Part shown: piece by piece, positions 32,673 to 40,689 of the stretch
Numbering within the stretch: position 1 is the first letter of the stretch
How the letters are laid out: every line of letters begins with the position of its first letter
NCBI RefSeq assembly: GCF_024757985.1
Contig: NZ_CP103289.1
Coordinates: forward strand, 3,906,001-3,970,000
DNA length: 64,000 nucleotides
Direction of reading: 5' to 3'
From: Cellulomonas sp. NS3
GTDB lineage: Bacteria; Actinomycetota; Actinomycetes; Actinomycetales; Cellulomonadaceae
Position numbers and translations under genes: made by a program
The notes under the pieces: model-generated
What the model was told of the DNA's origin: nothing
Seen by the model: the letters and a program-made list of their open reading frames with translations, nothing else
Database searches by the model: none

Positions 32673-33788
32673 ATGGCGCCGTCGAAGACACCTGCGGTCG
32701 AGCTCGAGGTCGAGGGCCGGACGGTGCGGGTCACCAGCCCGGACCGGCTCGTCTTCCCCGCGCGGGGGCTGACGAAGCTCGACGTCGTGCAGTACTTCGT
32801 GTCCGTCGGCGGCGGGATCCTCGGGGCGCTGCGCGAGCGCCCGACCACGCTCGAGCGCTGGCCCAAGGGCGTGTTCGAGGGGGCCCGGCTCTCGACGCGC
32901 ACGGACTCGACGGGCGACGCGTTCTTCCAGAAGCGGGTCCCGCAGGGCGCACCCGACTACGTCGAGACCTGCACCATCGCGTTCCCGAGCGGCCGCACGG
33001 CCGACGAGGTCTGCCCGACCGAGCTCGCGGTCGTCGCGTGGGCCGCCAACATGGGGACCCTGACGTTCCACCCGTGGCCGGTCCTGCGCGGCGACGTCGA
33101 CGCCCCCGACCAGCTCCGCATCGACCTCGACCCCCAGCCGGGGACCGACTACGCGGACGCCGCACGCGTCGCCCCCGAGCTCCGGTCGATCCTCGAGGAG
33201 CACGGCCTGCAGGGGTTCCCGAAGACGTCGGGCGGGCGCGGCCTGCACGTCTTCGTGCCGATCCAGGCGCACTGGACGTTCACGCAGGCCCGCCGCGCGA
33301 CGATCGCCGTCGGCCGCGAGCTCGAGCGGCGGCTCCCCGACCAGGTCACCACGAAGTGGTGGAAGGAGGAGCGCGGGTCCAAGATCTTCGTCGACTACAA
33401 CCAGATGGCCCGCGACCGCACGATCGCCTCGGCGTACTCGATCCGCGCGAACCCCCGCGCGACCGTGTCGGCCCCGCTGCGCTGGGCCGAGGTCCCCGAG
33501 GTGCACCCCGACGACTTCGACGTGCTGTCGATGCCGGGGCGGTTCGCGGAGGTCGGCGACCTGTTCGCGCCCCTCGGTCCGGACCGCAGCGGGCTGCCCG
33601 ACGACGGGTGCTCGATCCGCCCGCTGCTCGACCTGGCGGACAAGGACGAGCGCGACCACGGGCTCGGCGACCTGCCCTACCCGCCCGAGTACCCCAAGAT
33701 GCCCGGCGAGCCCAAGCGCGTGCAGCCGAGCCGCGACCGGGACCGCCCGTCGGCCGCCGCCGAGCCGGACGCGACCTCCGCCCCCTGA
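32673..33788 (+). CDS. Stand-alone LigD polymerase/primase domain protein
   Basis: 371 aa. The archaeo-eukaryotic primase fold of the LigD Pol domain is seen: SPDRLVFPARGLTKLDVVQY, FHPWPVLRGDVDAPDQLRID, the metal-binding LRIDLDPQPG (Asp pair), KTSGGRGLHVFVPIQ and SAYSIRANPRATVSAPLRW. Such enzymes fill gaps and add ribonucleotides in Ku-dependent end joining. Neither ligase nor nuclease domain is fused here and no ku gene is in the window. The C-terminal ~60 residues are basic and low in complexity. The start at ATG 32673 is supported by the upstream hexamer. Confidence 0.9.
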   Translation: MAPSKTPAVELEVEGRTVRVTSPDRLVFPARGLTKLDVVQYFVSVGGGILGALRERPTTLERWPKGVFEGARLSTRTDSTGDAFFQKRVPQGAPDYVETCTIAFPSGRTADEVCPTELAVVAWAANMGTLTFHPWPVLRGDVDAPDQLRIDLDPQPGTDYADAARVAPELRSILEEHGLQGFPKTSGGRGLHVFVPIQAHWTFTQARRATIAVGRELERRLPDQVTTKWWKEERGSKIFVDYNQMARDRTIASAYSIRANPRATVSAPLRWAEVPEVHPDDFDVLSMPGRFAEVGDLFAPLGPDRSGLPDDGCSIRPLLDLADKDERDHGLGDLPYPPEYPKMPGEPKRVQPSRDRDRPSAAAEPDATSAP

Positions 33789-33864
33789 CGCGACCGCGCG
33801 CCGGTCGTCGGCTGGCCGTCGCGCGCCCCCTCGGCCGCGGCGGCTGCTGTCCGCCGTGCCGGCC

Positions 33865-34185
33865 TCATCCTGCGCGCGGGTCCCCGGGCTGCGGCGGGGC
33901 CGGCCGCGTGATCCGCACGACGCCCGCGTCGAGGTCGACGTCGAACGGCGGCGCCTCCGACGGTCGCTGCGCGATGGCGGTCCGCTGGCGCTCGCGCTCC
34001 TGCGTCAGGTGCGTCCGGCTCGGCTGGAACACCTCGACGAGCTCGCCCAGCATCCCGGCGCCGACGCCGTCGCTCAGCGCGCCGCGCGCCCCGCGCACAC
34101 CGCGTGCGCTCAGGCGCTCGAGCAGCACGGCGACGACGACGACCAGCACGACGACCGCCACGAGCACGCCCCAGCCGCTGTCCAT
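33865..34185 (-). CDS. Small membrane-anchored protein (DUF6191-like)
   Basis: 106 aa. An N-terminal helix (GVLVAVVVLVVVVAVLLERL) is followed by a cytosolic part with GMLGELVEVFQPSRTHLTQE and RERQRTAIAQRPSEAPPFDV. The 'F-x-P-[SG]-x-x-H' segment resembles DUF6191 proteins of actinobacteria, of unknown function; the match is from memory. It is divergent from the TM0106-type gene, both with leaderless-type hexamers. Confidence 0.6.
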   Translation of the reverse strand: MDSGWGVLVAVVVLVVVVAVLLERLSARGVRGARGALSDGVGAGMLGELVEVFQPSRTHLTQERERQRTAIAQRPSEAPPFDVDLDAGVVRITRPAPPQPGDPRAG

Positions 34186-34191
34186 GACCCG

Positions 34192-34197
34192 AGCGTA
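34192..34197 (-). promoter_or_regulatory. Candidate -10 hexamer (TACGCT), leaderless start of the DUF6191-like gene
   Basis: TACGCT lies 6 nt before ATG 34185 on the minus strand. Confidence 0.5.
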
Positions 34198-34274
34198 CGG
34201 CGGCGTGCGGGCACAGCCACGGCCACGGCCGGACGGCGCCGGCACGGACGCGCCCGCACCGGCGCGGCAGTCGT

Positions 34275-34280
34275 TAGCGT
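34275..34280 (+). promoter_or_regulatory. Candidate -10 hexamer (TAGCGT), leaderless start of the TM0106-type gene
   Basis: TAGCGT lies 6 nt before ATG 34287. Confidence 0.5.
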
Positions 34281-34286
34281 CAGGGC

Positions 34287-37200
34287 ATGTTCCTGCTCGA
34301 CGACGGCGCCCCCGTGCTCAGCCCGAGCGACCTGGCCGTCTCCGCGACGTGCGAGCTCGCGGTCCTGCGGCGCCTCGACGTGCAGCTCGGCCGGTGGGAG
34401 GCCGTCGTGAGCCCGCCCGACGCGCTCGACGTGCGCACGTCGCAGCTCCGCGACGCGCACGAGCAGCAGGTGCTGGCCCGGTACCGCGCGCAGCACGGGG
34501 TGTTCGACCCGGCGACCGGCCGGGGTGTCGCGGTCGTCGAGCGGCCGCCGTTCGTGTGGGCGCGTGACCGGCGGGTGCTCGAGGACAAGCACGCCGAGAC
34601 GCTGGCGCTGCTGCACGGCGGCGCGGACGTCGTCCACCAGGCCGGCCTGTTCGACGGCGGGCTGAGCGGCTGGGCGGACTTCGTCGTCCGCGCGGACCCG
34701 CCAGGCGGCGCGTGCACCGTCGTCGACGCCAAGCTCGCCCGCCACGCCCGCACCACGGCGCTGCTCCAGCTCGCCGCGTACGGGGACCTGCTCGCCCGGG
34801 CGGGGGTTCCGGTGTCCCCGCACGTGCACCTCGTGCTCGGCGACCGCACGGTCACGAGCCACCGGCTCGACGAGCTCGCGCCCGTGTACCGCGAGCGCCG
34901 CGCCCGGCTCGAGCGGCTCGTCGCCGCGCACCTCGCGCAGCCCGGGCCGGCGGTGTGGGGCGCGCCGGGCGTGCGGGCGTGCGGGCGCTGCGACGTGTGC
35001 GCGGGCGAGGTCGAGCGGACGCGCGACGTGCTGCTCGTCGCGGGCCTGCGCACCACGCAGCGCGCGCGGCTGCGCGACGCGGGCGTGCGCACGGTCGACG
35101 AGCTCGCGACGAGCAGCGGCCCCGTCGCCGGCGTCGGGGCGGCGACGCTCGACGCCCTGCGCGCGCAGGCCCGGCTCCAGGTCCGGCAGTCGCCGCCCGC
35201 GGGCACGGACGCTCCCCCGGCCGCGCAGGACGCCCACGGCGACGCCACGCCGCTCGGCACGCCGCTCGACACGCACGGTGACGTGGGGGCCGCCGCGCTC
35301 GGCGCGGACCGCGCGGACGACGCGCCCGCCGGGGACCGTGCGGACGACGCGCTCCGCGGCGACCGCGCGCCCGGCGCGCCGCCCCTGGTCTTCGAGCTGT
35401 TCGCTCCCGAGGTCATCGGGCTGCTGCCCGCGCCGGACCCCGGGGACCTGTTCTTCGACTTCGAGGGCGACCCGCTGTGGGTCGACGAGGCCTCGGGCGA
35501 GTGGGGTCTGGAGTACCTGTTCGGCGTGGTCGAGGCCCCGGCGCGTCCGGGCGACGCGCCCGTCTTCCGGACGTTCTGGGCCCATGACCGTGCGGCGGAG
35601 AAGCAGGCGCTGCTCGACTTCCTCGACTATCTCACCGAGCGCCGCCGGCGCCACCCGCACCTGCACGTCTACCACTACGCGGCGTACGAGAAGTCGGCGC
35701 TGCTGCGGCTCGCGGGCCGGCACGGCGTCGGGGAGGAGGTCGTCGACGACCTGCTGCGCGACGGCGTGCTCGTCGACCTCTACGCGACCGTGCGCGCGAG
35801 CCTGCGCACGGGCGCCCCGTCGTACTCGATCAAGAAGCTCGAGCCGCTGTACCGCGACGCCGCACGCGACGAGGCGGGGGTGACGACCGCGGGCGACTCG
35901 ATCGCCGAGTACGCCGCGGCGTGCACGCTGCGCGCCGTCGGGGCGCTCGACGAGGCGCAGCGCCGCCTCGACCAGATCGCGACGTACAACCGGGACGACT
36001 GCGTCTCGACGCTCGGGCTGCGCGACTGGCTGCTGGCCCGGGCGGCGGGGCACGGCGTGCACCCCCGGGCACCGCTCGACGCCGAGCCGCTCGACGGGGT
36101 CGACGACGAGGCGCCCGAGCGCGACCCGCTCGTCACGACCCTGCTCGCGTACGCGGACGCCCCGGCCGACGCGCAGCCACCCCTCGACGCAGCGCCGGAC
36201 CGGCCCAGCGGGACGCGCACCGGGCAGCCGTCCGCCAGGAACGCCCGCACCGCCGACCAGCAGGCCGTCGCGCTCCTGGCGGCCGCGCTCGGGTACCACT
36301 GGCGCGAGGACAAGCCGTTCTGGTGGGCGCACTTCGACCGGCTGAGCGCCGCGCCCGACGAGTGGACCGAGCGGCGCAGCACGTTCGTGGCCGACGAGGT
36401 GGAGGTCGTCGAGGGCTGGTCGATCCCGCCGCGCGCCCGCACCGCGCGCCGGGTGCTGCGCCTCGTCGGCCGGCTCGAGCCGGGCAGCGACCTGCGCGGC
36501 GGGGCGAAGGCCTTCGCGCTCTACGACCCGCCCCTCCCCTCGGCGGCGAAGCGCAGCGAGGGCGGCCTGCGCGGCTGGACGGAGCGGGTGACCGTGCGAG
36601 CCGTCGGGACGGAGGCGACGATGCCCGCGGGCGTGCACCCGGGGCTCACCGCGCCGGACGGCGCCCCCGACGCGGGCGCCCCGCCGGGTCCGGCTCCGCT
36701 CGACGCGCCCGCCCGAGGAACCGCCCGCGCCGCCGACCGGGCCCCCGACCGTGACGTCGTGCTCGTGGAGGACGCCCTCCCGTCCGACGCCGACGAGCAC
36801 GACGCCCTGCCGATGGCACTCGGCCCGTGCGCCCCGCCGCGCACCGCCTCGATCACCGCCGCGGTCCGCGCGCTCGCCGAGGCCGTCGCGGCGCACCTGC
36901 CCGGCGTCCCGCGCGGGCCCGCGCTCGACCTGCTCCGGCGCGTGCCCCCGCGGACCCGCAGCGGCGCCCCGCTGCCGGGCGTGCGTCGCGCGCCCGACGG
37001 CACGCCCGACTACGTCGAGGCGATCACCGCGGCGCTGCTGGACCTCGACGACTCCTGCCTCGCCGTCCAGGGACCGCCGGGCACGGGCAAGACGTACACG
37101 GGCGCCCGGGTCGTCGCGGCGCTCGTCGCACGCGGGTGGCGCGTCGGGGTCGTCGCGCAGTCGCACGCGGTCGTCGAGAACCTGCTGCGCGCGGTCGTCG

Positions 37201-38309
37201 CCGCGGGCGTCGACCCGGACCGCATCGGCAAGAAGCCGTCCGAGGCGACCGACCCCGCCGCTCCCTGGCGGCACCTGCGCACCGACGCGCAGTTCGCCGC
37301 GCTGCTGGGAGACCCGCCCCCAGCCCCGTCCGCCGGCGACGGCGCACCCGCCCCCGGTCCGCGCACGGGGCCCGGCGCGGTCGTCGGCGGCACCGCGTGG
37401 GACCTCACGCACACCGGCCGGGTCCCGCGCGGCTCGCTCGACCTGCTCGTCGTCGACGAGGCGGGGCAGCTCTCGCTCGCGGACACCGTCGCGTGCTCGG
37501 TCGCGGCACGGCGGCTCCTGCTGCTCGGCGACCCGCAGCAGCTGCCGCAGGTCAGCCAGGGCGTGCACCCCGAGCCCGTCGACCGCTCGGCCCTCGGCTG
37601 GCTGACCGACGGCCACGACACGCTCCCGCCGCACCTCGGGTACTTCCTCGCGGAGAGCTGGCGCCTGCACCCGGCGCTGTGCGCGGCGGTCTCACGGCTG
37701 TCCTACGACGGGCGGCTCACGAGCGTGCCGGCCGCCGCCGGGCGCTCTCTCGAGGGCGTCGAGCCCGGCGTGCACCGCGTGGTCGTCGAGCACGAGGGCA
37801 ACGCCGTGGCGTCGGTCGAGGAGGCCGCAGCCGTCGTCGTGCTCGTCCGCGACCTCGTCGGACGCCGGTGGCGCGACCCCGCCGTGCACGCGTCCGGGGC
37901 CGCGGTGGACCGTCCGCTCGAGGCCGAGGACGTCGTGGTCGTCGCGCCGTTCAACGCGCAGGTGTGGACGGTCCGGCGCGCGCTCGACGCCGCGGGGCTC
38001 ACCGCCACGCGCGTCGGCACGGTGGACCGGTTCCAGGGCCAGGAGGCGCCCGTCGCCGTGCTGACGACCGCCGCGTCGTCCCCCGAGGACGTGCCGCGCG
38101 GCATCGAGTTCCTGCTCGACCGGAACCGGGTGAACGTGGCCGTGTCGCGCGCGCAGTGGTGCGCGTTCGTCGTGCGGTCGGACCGGCTCACCGACCACCT
38201 CCCGGCCACCCCCGAGGCGCTCGCGCAGCTCGGGGCGTTCGTCGGGCTCTGCGAACCGGTCGTGACCCCTGCCGGGGCGCACCCCCGCAGCGCTAGCGTG
38301 GCGACGTGA
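34287..38309 (+). CDS. TM0106-family RecB-like nuclease fused to an SF1B helicase
   Basis: 1340 aa. Residues ~1-300: RecB/Cas4-like nuclease, with the acidic strand ACTVVDAKLARHARTTALLQ, a cysteine cluster ACGRCDVCAGEVERTRDVLL and an HhH-like RLRDAGVRTVDELATSSGPV. Residues ~370-590: RNase H-like TM0106 domain (LFFDFEGDPLW; HVYHYAAYEKSALLRL; YNRDDCVSTLGLRDWLL). Residues ~910-1320: Upf1/DNA2-type helicase with GPPGTGKTYTGARVV (Walker A), LLVVDEAGQLSLADTV (II), LLGDPQQLPQVSQG (III), TVDRFQGQEAPVAVL (V) and NRVNVAVSRAQWCAFV (VI). Variable Ala/Asp-rich linkers join them. It probably processes DNA or RNA ends in repair. Its stop overlaps the next start (GTGA). Confidence 0.9.
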   Translation: MFLLDDGAPVLSPSDLAVSATCELAVLRRLDVQLGRWEAVVSPPDALDVRTSQLRDAHEQQVLARYRAQHGVFDPATGRGVAVVERPPFVWARDRRVLEDKHAETLALLHGGADVVHQAGLFDGGLSGWADFVVRADPPGGACTVVDAKLARHARTTALLQLAAYGDLLARAGVPVSPHVHLVLGDRTVTSHRLDELAPVYRERRARLERLVAAHLAQPGPAVWGAPGVRACGRCDVCAGEVERTRDVLLVAGLRTTQRARLRDAGVRTVDELATSSGPVAGVGAATLDALRAQARLQVRQSPPAGTDAPPAAQDAHGDATPLGTPLDTHGDVGAAALGADRADDAPAGDRADDALRGDRAPGAPPLVFELFAPEVIGLLPAPDPGDLFFDFEGDPLWVDEASGEWGLEYLFGVVEAPARPGDAPVFRTFWAHDRAAEKQALLDFLDYLTERRRRHPHLHVYHYAAYEKSALLRLAGRHGVGEEVVDDLLRDGVLVDLYATVRASLRTGAPSYSIKKLEPLYRDAARDEAGVTTAGDSIAEYAAACTLRAVGALDEAQRRLDQIATYNRDDCVSTLGLRDWLLARAAGHGVHPRAPLDAEPLDGVDDEAPERDPLVTTLLAYADAPADAQPPLDAAPDRPSGTRTGQPSARNARTADQQAVALLAAALGYHWREDKPFWWAHFDRLSAAPDEWTERRSTFVADEVEVVEGWSIPPRARTARRVLRLVGRLEPGSDLRGGAKAFALYDPPLPSAAKRSEGGLRGWTERVTVRAVGTEATMPAGVHPGLTAPDGAPDAGAPPGPAPLDAPARGTARAADRAPDRDVVLVEDALPSDADEHDALPMALGPCAPPRTASITAAVRALAEAVAAHLPGVPRGPALDLLRRVPPRTRSGAPLPGVRRAPDGTPDYVEAITAALLDLDDSCLAVQGPPGTGKTYTGARVVAALVARGWRVGVVAQSHAVVENLLRAVVAAGVDPDRIGKKPSEATDPAAPWRHLRTDAQFAALLGDPPPAPSAGDGAPAPGPRTGPGAVVGGTAWDLTHTGRVPRGSLDLLVVDEAGQLSLADTVACSVAARRLLLLGDPQQLPQVSQGVHPEPVDRSALGWLTDGHDTLPPHLGYFLAESWRLHPALCAAVSRLSYDGRLTSVPAAAGRSLEGVEPGVHRVVVEHEGNAVASVEEAAAVVVLVRDLVGRRWRDPAVHASGAAVDRPLEAEDVVVVAPFNAQVWTVRRALDAAGLTATRVGTVDRFQGQEAPVAVLTTAASSPEDVPRGIEFLLDRNRVNVAVSRAQWCAFVVRSDRLTDHLPATPEALAQLGAFVGLCEPVVTPAGAHPRSASVAT
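38294..38299 (+). promoter_or_regulatory. Candidate -10 hexamer (TAGCGT) inside the end of the nuclease/helicase gene
   Basis: TAGCGT lies 6 nt before GTG 38306, so the LiaF-like gene may have its own leaderless promoter as well as read-through from the gene it overlaps. Confidence 0.45.
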
Positions 38310-38992
38310 ACCGTCGTCCGCTGCCCCGGTCCCTGCTCGGCGTCCTCGTGGTGGCGATCGGGGTGGCCGCGCTGCTCGACCAGCTGGGTCTCCTCGACGT
38401 GAGCCTCGGCGACCTCGTCTCGACGTGGTGGCCGCTCGCCATCATCGCGGTCGGCGTCGCGGCGCTCGTGACGGTGCCGCGTGCCTGGGTCGGGCCCGCG
38501 GTGATCCTGACCGTCGGCGTCCTGCTCCAGCTCGGTCGGCTCGGCATGCTCGACGTGAGCCTGTGGGGCCTGCTGTGGCCCCTCGCGATCATCCTCGTCG
38601 GGATCTCGCTCCTCACGCGGCTCGGCAGTCCCGGGACCGACGACGCGATCGTGAACTCGGTGGTCCTGTGGTGGGGGTCCGAGCGGCGCTCGACGTCCCA
38701 GGCGTTCCGGGGCGGGAGCCTCAGCGCGATCATGGGCGGGATCGAGCTCGACCTGCGTCAGGCGGCGGTCGTCGAGCGCGCGGAGATCGCGGTGTTCGCG
38801 CTGTGGGGCGGCGTCGAGATCACGGTCCCGCCGACCTGGCGGGTCACCGTGTCCGGGCTGCCGCTGCTCGGCGCGTGGGAGAACACGACCACCCCGCCCG
38901 CGGACCCGCACGCCCCGGAGCTCGTCGTGCACGTCACCGCGATCATGGGGGGCGTCGAGATCACGAGCCCGTCGCTGCTGAGCACGGACTGA
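38306..38992 (+). CDS. LiaF-like membrane protein (cell-envelope stress)
   Basis: 228 aa from GTG 38306. Four hydrophobic segments come in two pairs (LLGVLVVAIGVAALLDQLGL; WWPLAIIAVGVAALVTV; VGPAVILTVGVLLQLGRLGM; LWPLAIILVGISLLTRL), the repeated LiaI/LiaF-TM pattern. A soluble beta-rich domain follows, with the repeated 'IMGGIELDLRQA', 'LWGGVEITVP' and 'IMGGVEITSP' motifs of the LiaF C-terminal (DUF2154-like) domain. LiaF proteins damp envelope-stress two-component systems; no liaRS pair is nearby. It overlaps the nuclease/helicase gene by 4 nt and is followed after 2 nt by the hydrolase gene. Confidence 0.85.
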   Translation: MNRRPLPRSLLGVLVVAIGVAALLDQLGLLDVSLGDLVSTWWPLAIIAVGVAALVTVPRAWVGPAVILTVGVLLQLGRLGMLDVSLWGLLWPLAIILVGISLLTRLGSPGTDDAIVNSVVLWWGSERRSTSQAFRGGSLSAIMGGIELDLRQAAVVERAEIAVFALWGGVEITVPPTWRVTVSGLPLLGAWENTTTPPADPHAPELVVHVTAIMGGVEITSPSLLSTD

Positions 38993-38994
38993 GC

Positions 38995-39909
38995 GTGACG
39001 ACCGCCGGGACGCGGCACGACGTCCGCCTGGCCGACGGCCGGACGCTCGCCGTCCACGACACCGGGCCGTTCGCCCCGGGCGGACCCGCCGACGCGCTCA
39101 CGCTCGTGTGGCACCACGGGTCGCCGCAGACCGGCGCGCTCCTCGAGCCGCTCGTGCGGGCGACGCGTCCCCGCCACATCCGGCTCGTGTCGTACGGCCG
39201 CCCGAGCTACGGCGGCTCGTCGCCGCTCCCCGGCCGGGACGTCGGCTCCGCGGCGCGGGACGTCGAGCAGGTCGCCGACGCGCTCGGGCTCGGGCGGTTC
39301 GCGGTCATGGGCTCGTCGGGTGGGGGCCCGCACGCGCTCGCGTGCGCCGCCGCCCTGGGTGACCGCGTGACCGGCGTGGCGACCTTCGCCAGCCCGGCGC
39401 CCTACGCCGGGGACGAGGCCTGGTTCGCCGGCATGGCTGACGACGCGGCGCTGCGAGCCGCACTGCTGGGCCGGGACGCGCGGGCGCGCTTCCAACTCAC
39501 CGCGGAGTTCGACGCGAGCGTCTTCGTGGCCGCTGACTGGGACGCGCTCGCCGGGCCGTGGGCCGCGATGAACGACGACGTCGCCCTGGCCGCGAGCGCC
39601 GGGAGCGACGGGCTGGTGGACGACGACGTCGCGCTCGCCCGGCCCTGGGGCTTCGAGCTCGGGCAGGTCGGGGCGCCGGTGCTCGTCGTGCACGGCGAGG
39701 TGGACCGGATGATCCCGGTCGCGCACGCCGACGCCCTCCTGCGCGGCTGCCCGCGCGCGGACCTCTGGCTGCGTCCCCGCGACGGTCACGTCTCCGTGCT
39801 CAGCGCGGTCCCCGTCGCGCTCGACTGGCTGCTCGACCACGCGCACGACGGGGTGGGCGACCTGTCGCCGGTGGACCAGCGGCGTCCCGGGCAGCCCGCC
39901 CCGGCCTGA
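38995..39909 (+). CDS. Alpha/beta hydrolase
   Basis: 304 aa from GTG 38995, 2 nt after the LiaF-like stop, so in the same operon. The triad is Ser in VMGSSGGGPHALACAAAL, Asp in VVHGEVDRMIPVAHAD and His in RPRDGHVSVLSAVP, with the oxyanion region LVWHHGSPQTGALLEPL. Short-chain esterase- or epoxide hydrolase-like enzymes share this pattern; the substrate is unknown. A GC hairpin 120 nt downstream probably ends the operon. Confidence 0.85.
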   Translation: MTTAGTRHDVRLADGRTLAVHDTGPFAPGGPADALTLVWHHGSPQTGALLEPLVRATRPRHIRLVSYGRPSYGGSSPLPGRDVGSAARDVEQVADALGLGRFAVMGSSGGGPHALACAAALGDRVTGVATFASPAPYAGDEAWFAGMADDAALRAALLGRDARARFQLTAEFDASVFVAADWDALAGPWAAMNDDVALAASAGSDGLVDDDVALARPWGFELGQVGAPVLVVHGEVDRMIPVAHADALLRGCPRADLWLRPRDGHVSVLSAVPVALDWLLDHAHDGVGDLSPVDQRRPGQPAPA

Positions 39910-39956
39910 CCGGTCGGGTCCATCCTCCGCTGTCGCTCGGCGCCCCGCGTACGCCC

Positions 39957-40003
39957 GTCGGAGGCGCGCCACGTCGGAGGTACGCGCCACGTCGGAGGCG
40001 CGC
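39957..40003. repeat. Three tandem copies of a GTCGGAGG(..)CGCGCCAC unit
   Basis: Copies of 16, 18 and 13 nt follow each other directly (39957-39972, 39973-39990, 39991-40003); the middle one has two extra bases and the last is cut short. They lie in the 231-nt gap between the hydrolase and the second ECF sigma gene. Confidence 0.55.
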
Positions 40004-40031
40004 AGCTCTGCGGGCACCCTGCACCGGCGCG

Positions 40032-40056
40032 CCGCGGGCGCGTCGCGCGCCCGCGG
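40032..40056. terminator. Strong GC hairpin after the hydrolase operon
   Basis: CCGCGGGCGCG and CGCGCCCGCGG form a perfect 11-bp stem around TCG, 122 nt after the hydrolase stop and 84 nt before the sigma gene. No T-run follows. Confidence 0.5.
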
Positions 40057-40140
40057 ATCGTCCGGCGCGACAGCCCTCAACGATCCGGTGCAGGTGCGCG
40101 TTGTGGTGTCAGCAGCCCGGGACGAGGGGAAGGACGCCGC

Positions 40141-40689
40141 GTGGCGCACTGGAGGAAGACCCTGGACCGGATGGTCCAGGAGCGGCGGTCGGCGCTCGTC
40201 GCCTACGCGTGCCTGTTCGTGGTCGACCGCCGCGACGCGGAGGACCTGGTGCACGAGGCGCTCGTGCGCACGTTCGCCCGGCCCCGCGTCGTCACGGACG
40301 TGCACGCGGCGGAGGGCTATGTGCGGCAGGCGATCCGGACGGTCTACCTCGACCAGGTGCGGCGTCGGCGCACGTGGCGGGAGAAGGCGCACCTCTTCGC
40401 CGGGGGCCCCCCGGCGCGCGCCGCCGAGGACGCCGCGACGGCCGCGACCGACGTGGGTGCGGCGCTCGCGCTCCTGTCGCCCCGGGAGCGCGCGTGCGTC
40501 GTCCTGCGCTACTTCGACGACCTGACGGTGCCGCAGGTCGCCTCAGCGCTGCAGATCAGCGAGGGCTCGGTCAAGCGCTACCTCGCCGACGGCACCCGCA
40601 GGCTCCGGGGCGCGCTGCGGCTGGACGGCCCGGCGTCCGACGACACCGAGATCGTGCACGTGACCGACACGGGAAGGAGCGGGGCATGA
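40141..40689 (+). CDS. ECF-family RNA polymerase sigma factor (SigE-like subgroup)
   Basis: 182 aa from GTG 40141 (AAGGA upstream). Region 2: RRSALVAYACLFVVDRRDAE, then DLVHEALVRTFARPRVVTDV and YVRQAIRTVYLDQVRRRRTW. Region 4: LLSPRERACVVLRYFDDLTV, then PQVASALQISEGSVKRYLAD and GTRRLRGAL. This layout is typical of the actinobacterial 'SigE family' ECF factors paired with a membrane protein. Its stop overlaps the partner's start (ATGA), implying co-translation in matched amounts. The target regulon is unknown; the promoter motif of the first ECF gene is not visible here. Confidence 0.88.
   Translation: MAHWRKTLDRMVQERRSALVAYACLFVVDRRDAEDLVHEALVRTFARPRVVTDVHAAEGYVRQAIRTVYLDQVRRRRTWREKAHLFAGGPPARAAEDAATAATDVGAALALLSPRERACVVLRYFDDLTVPQVASALQISEGSVKRYLADGTRRLRGALRLDGPASDDTEIVHVTDTGRSGA

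Noticed and set aside
34110-37670. 1186-aa open frame antisense to the nuclease/helicase gene
   Set aside because: Same artefact; low-complexity Arg/Ala/Gly composition and no recognisable motif.
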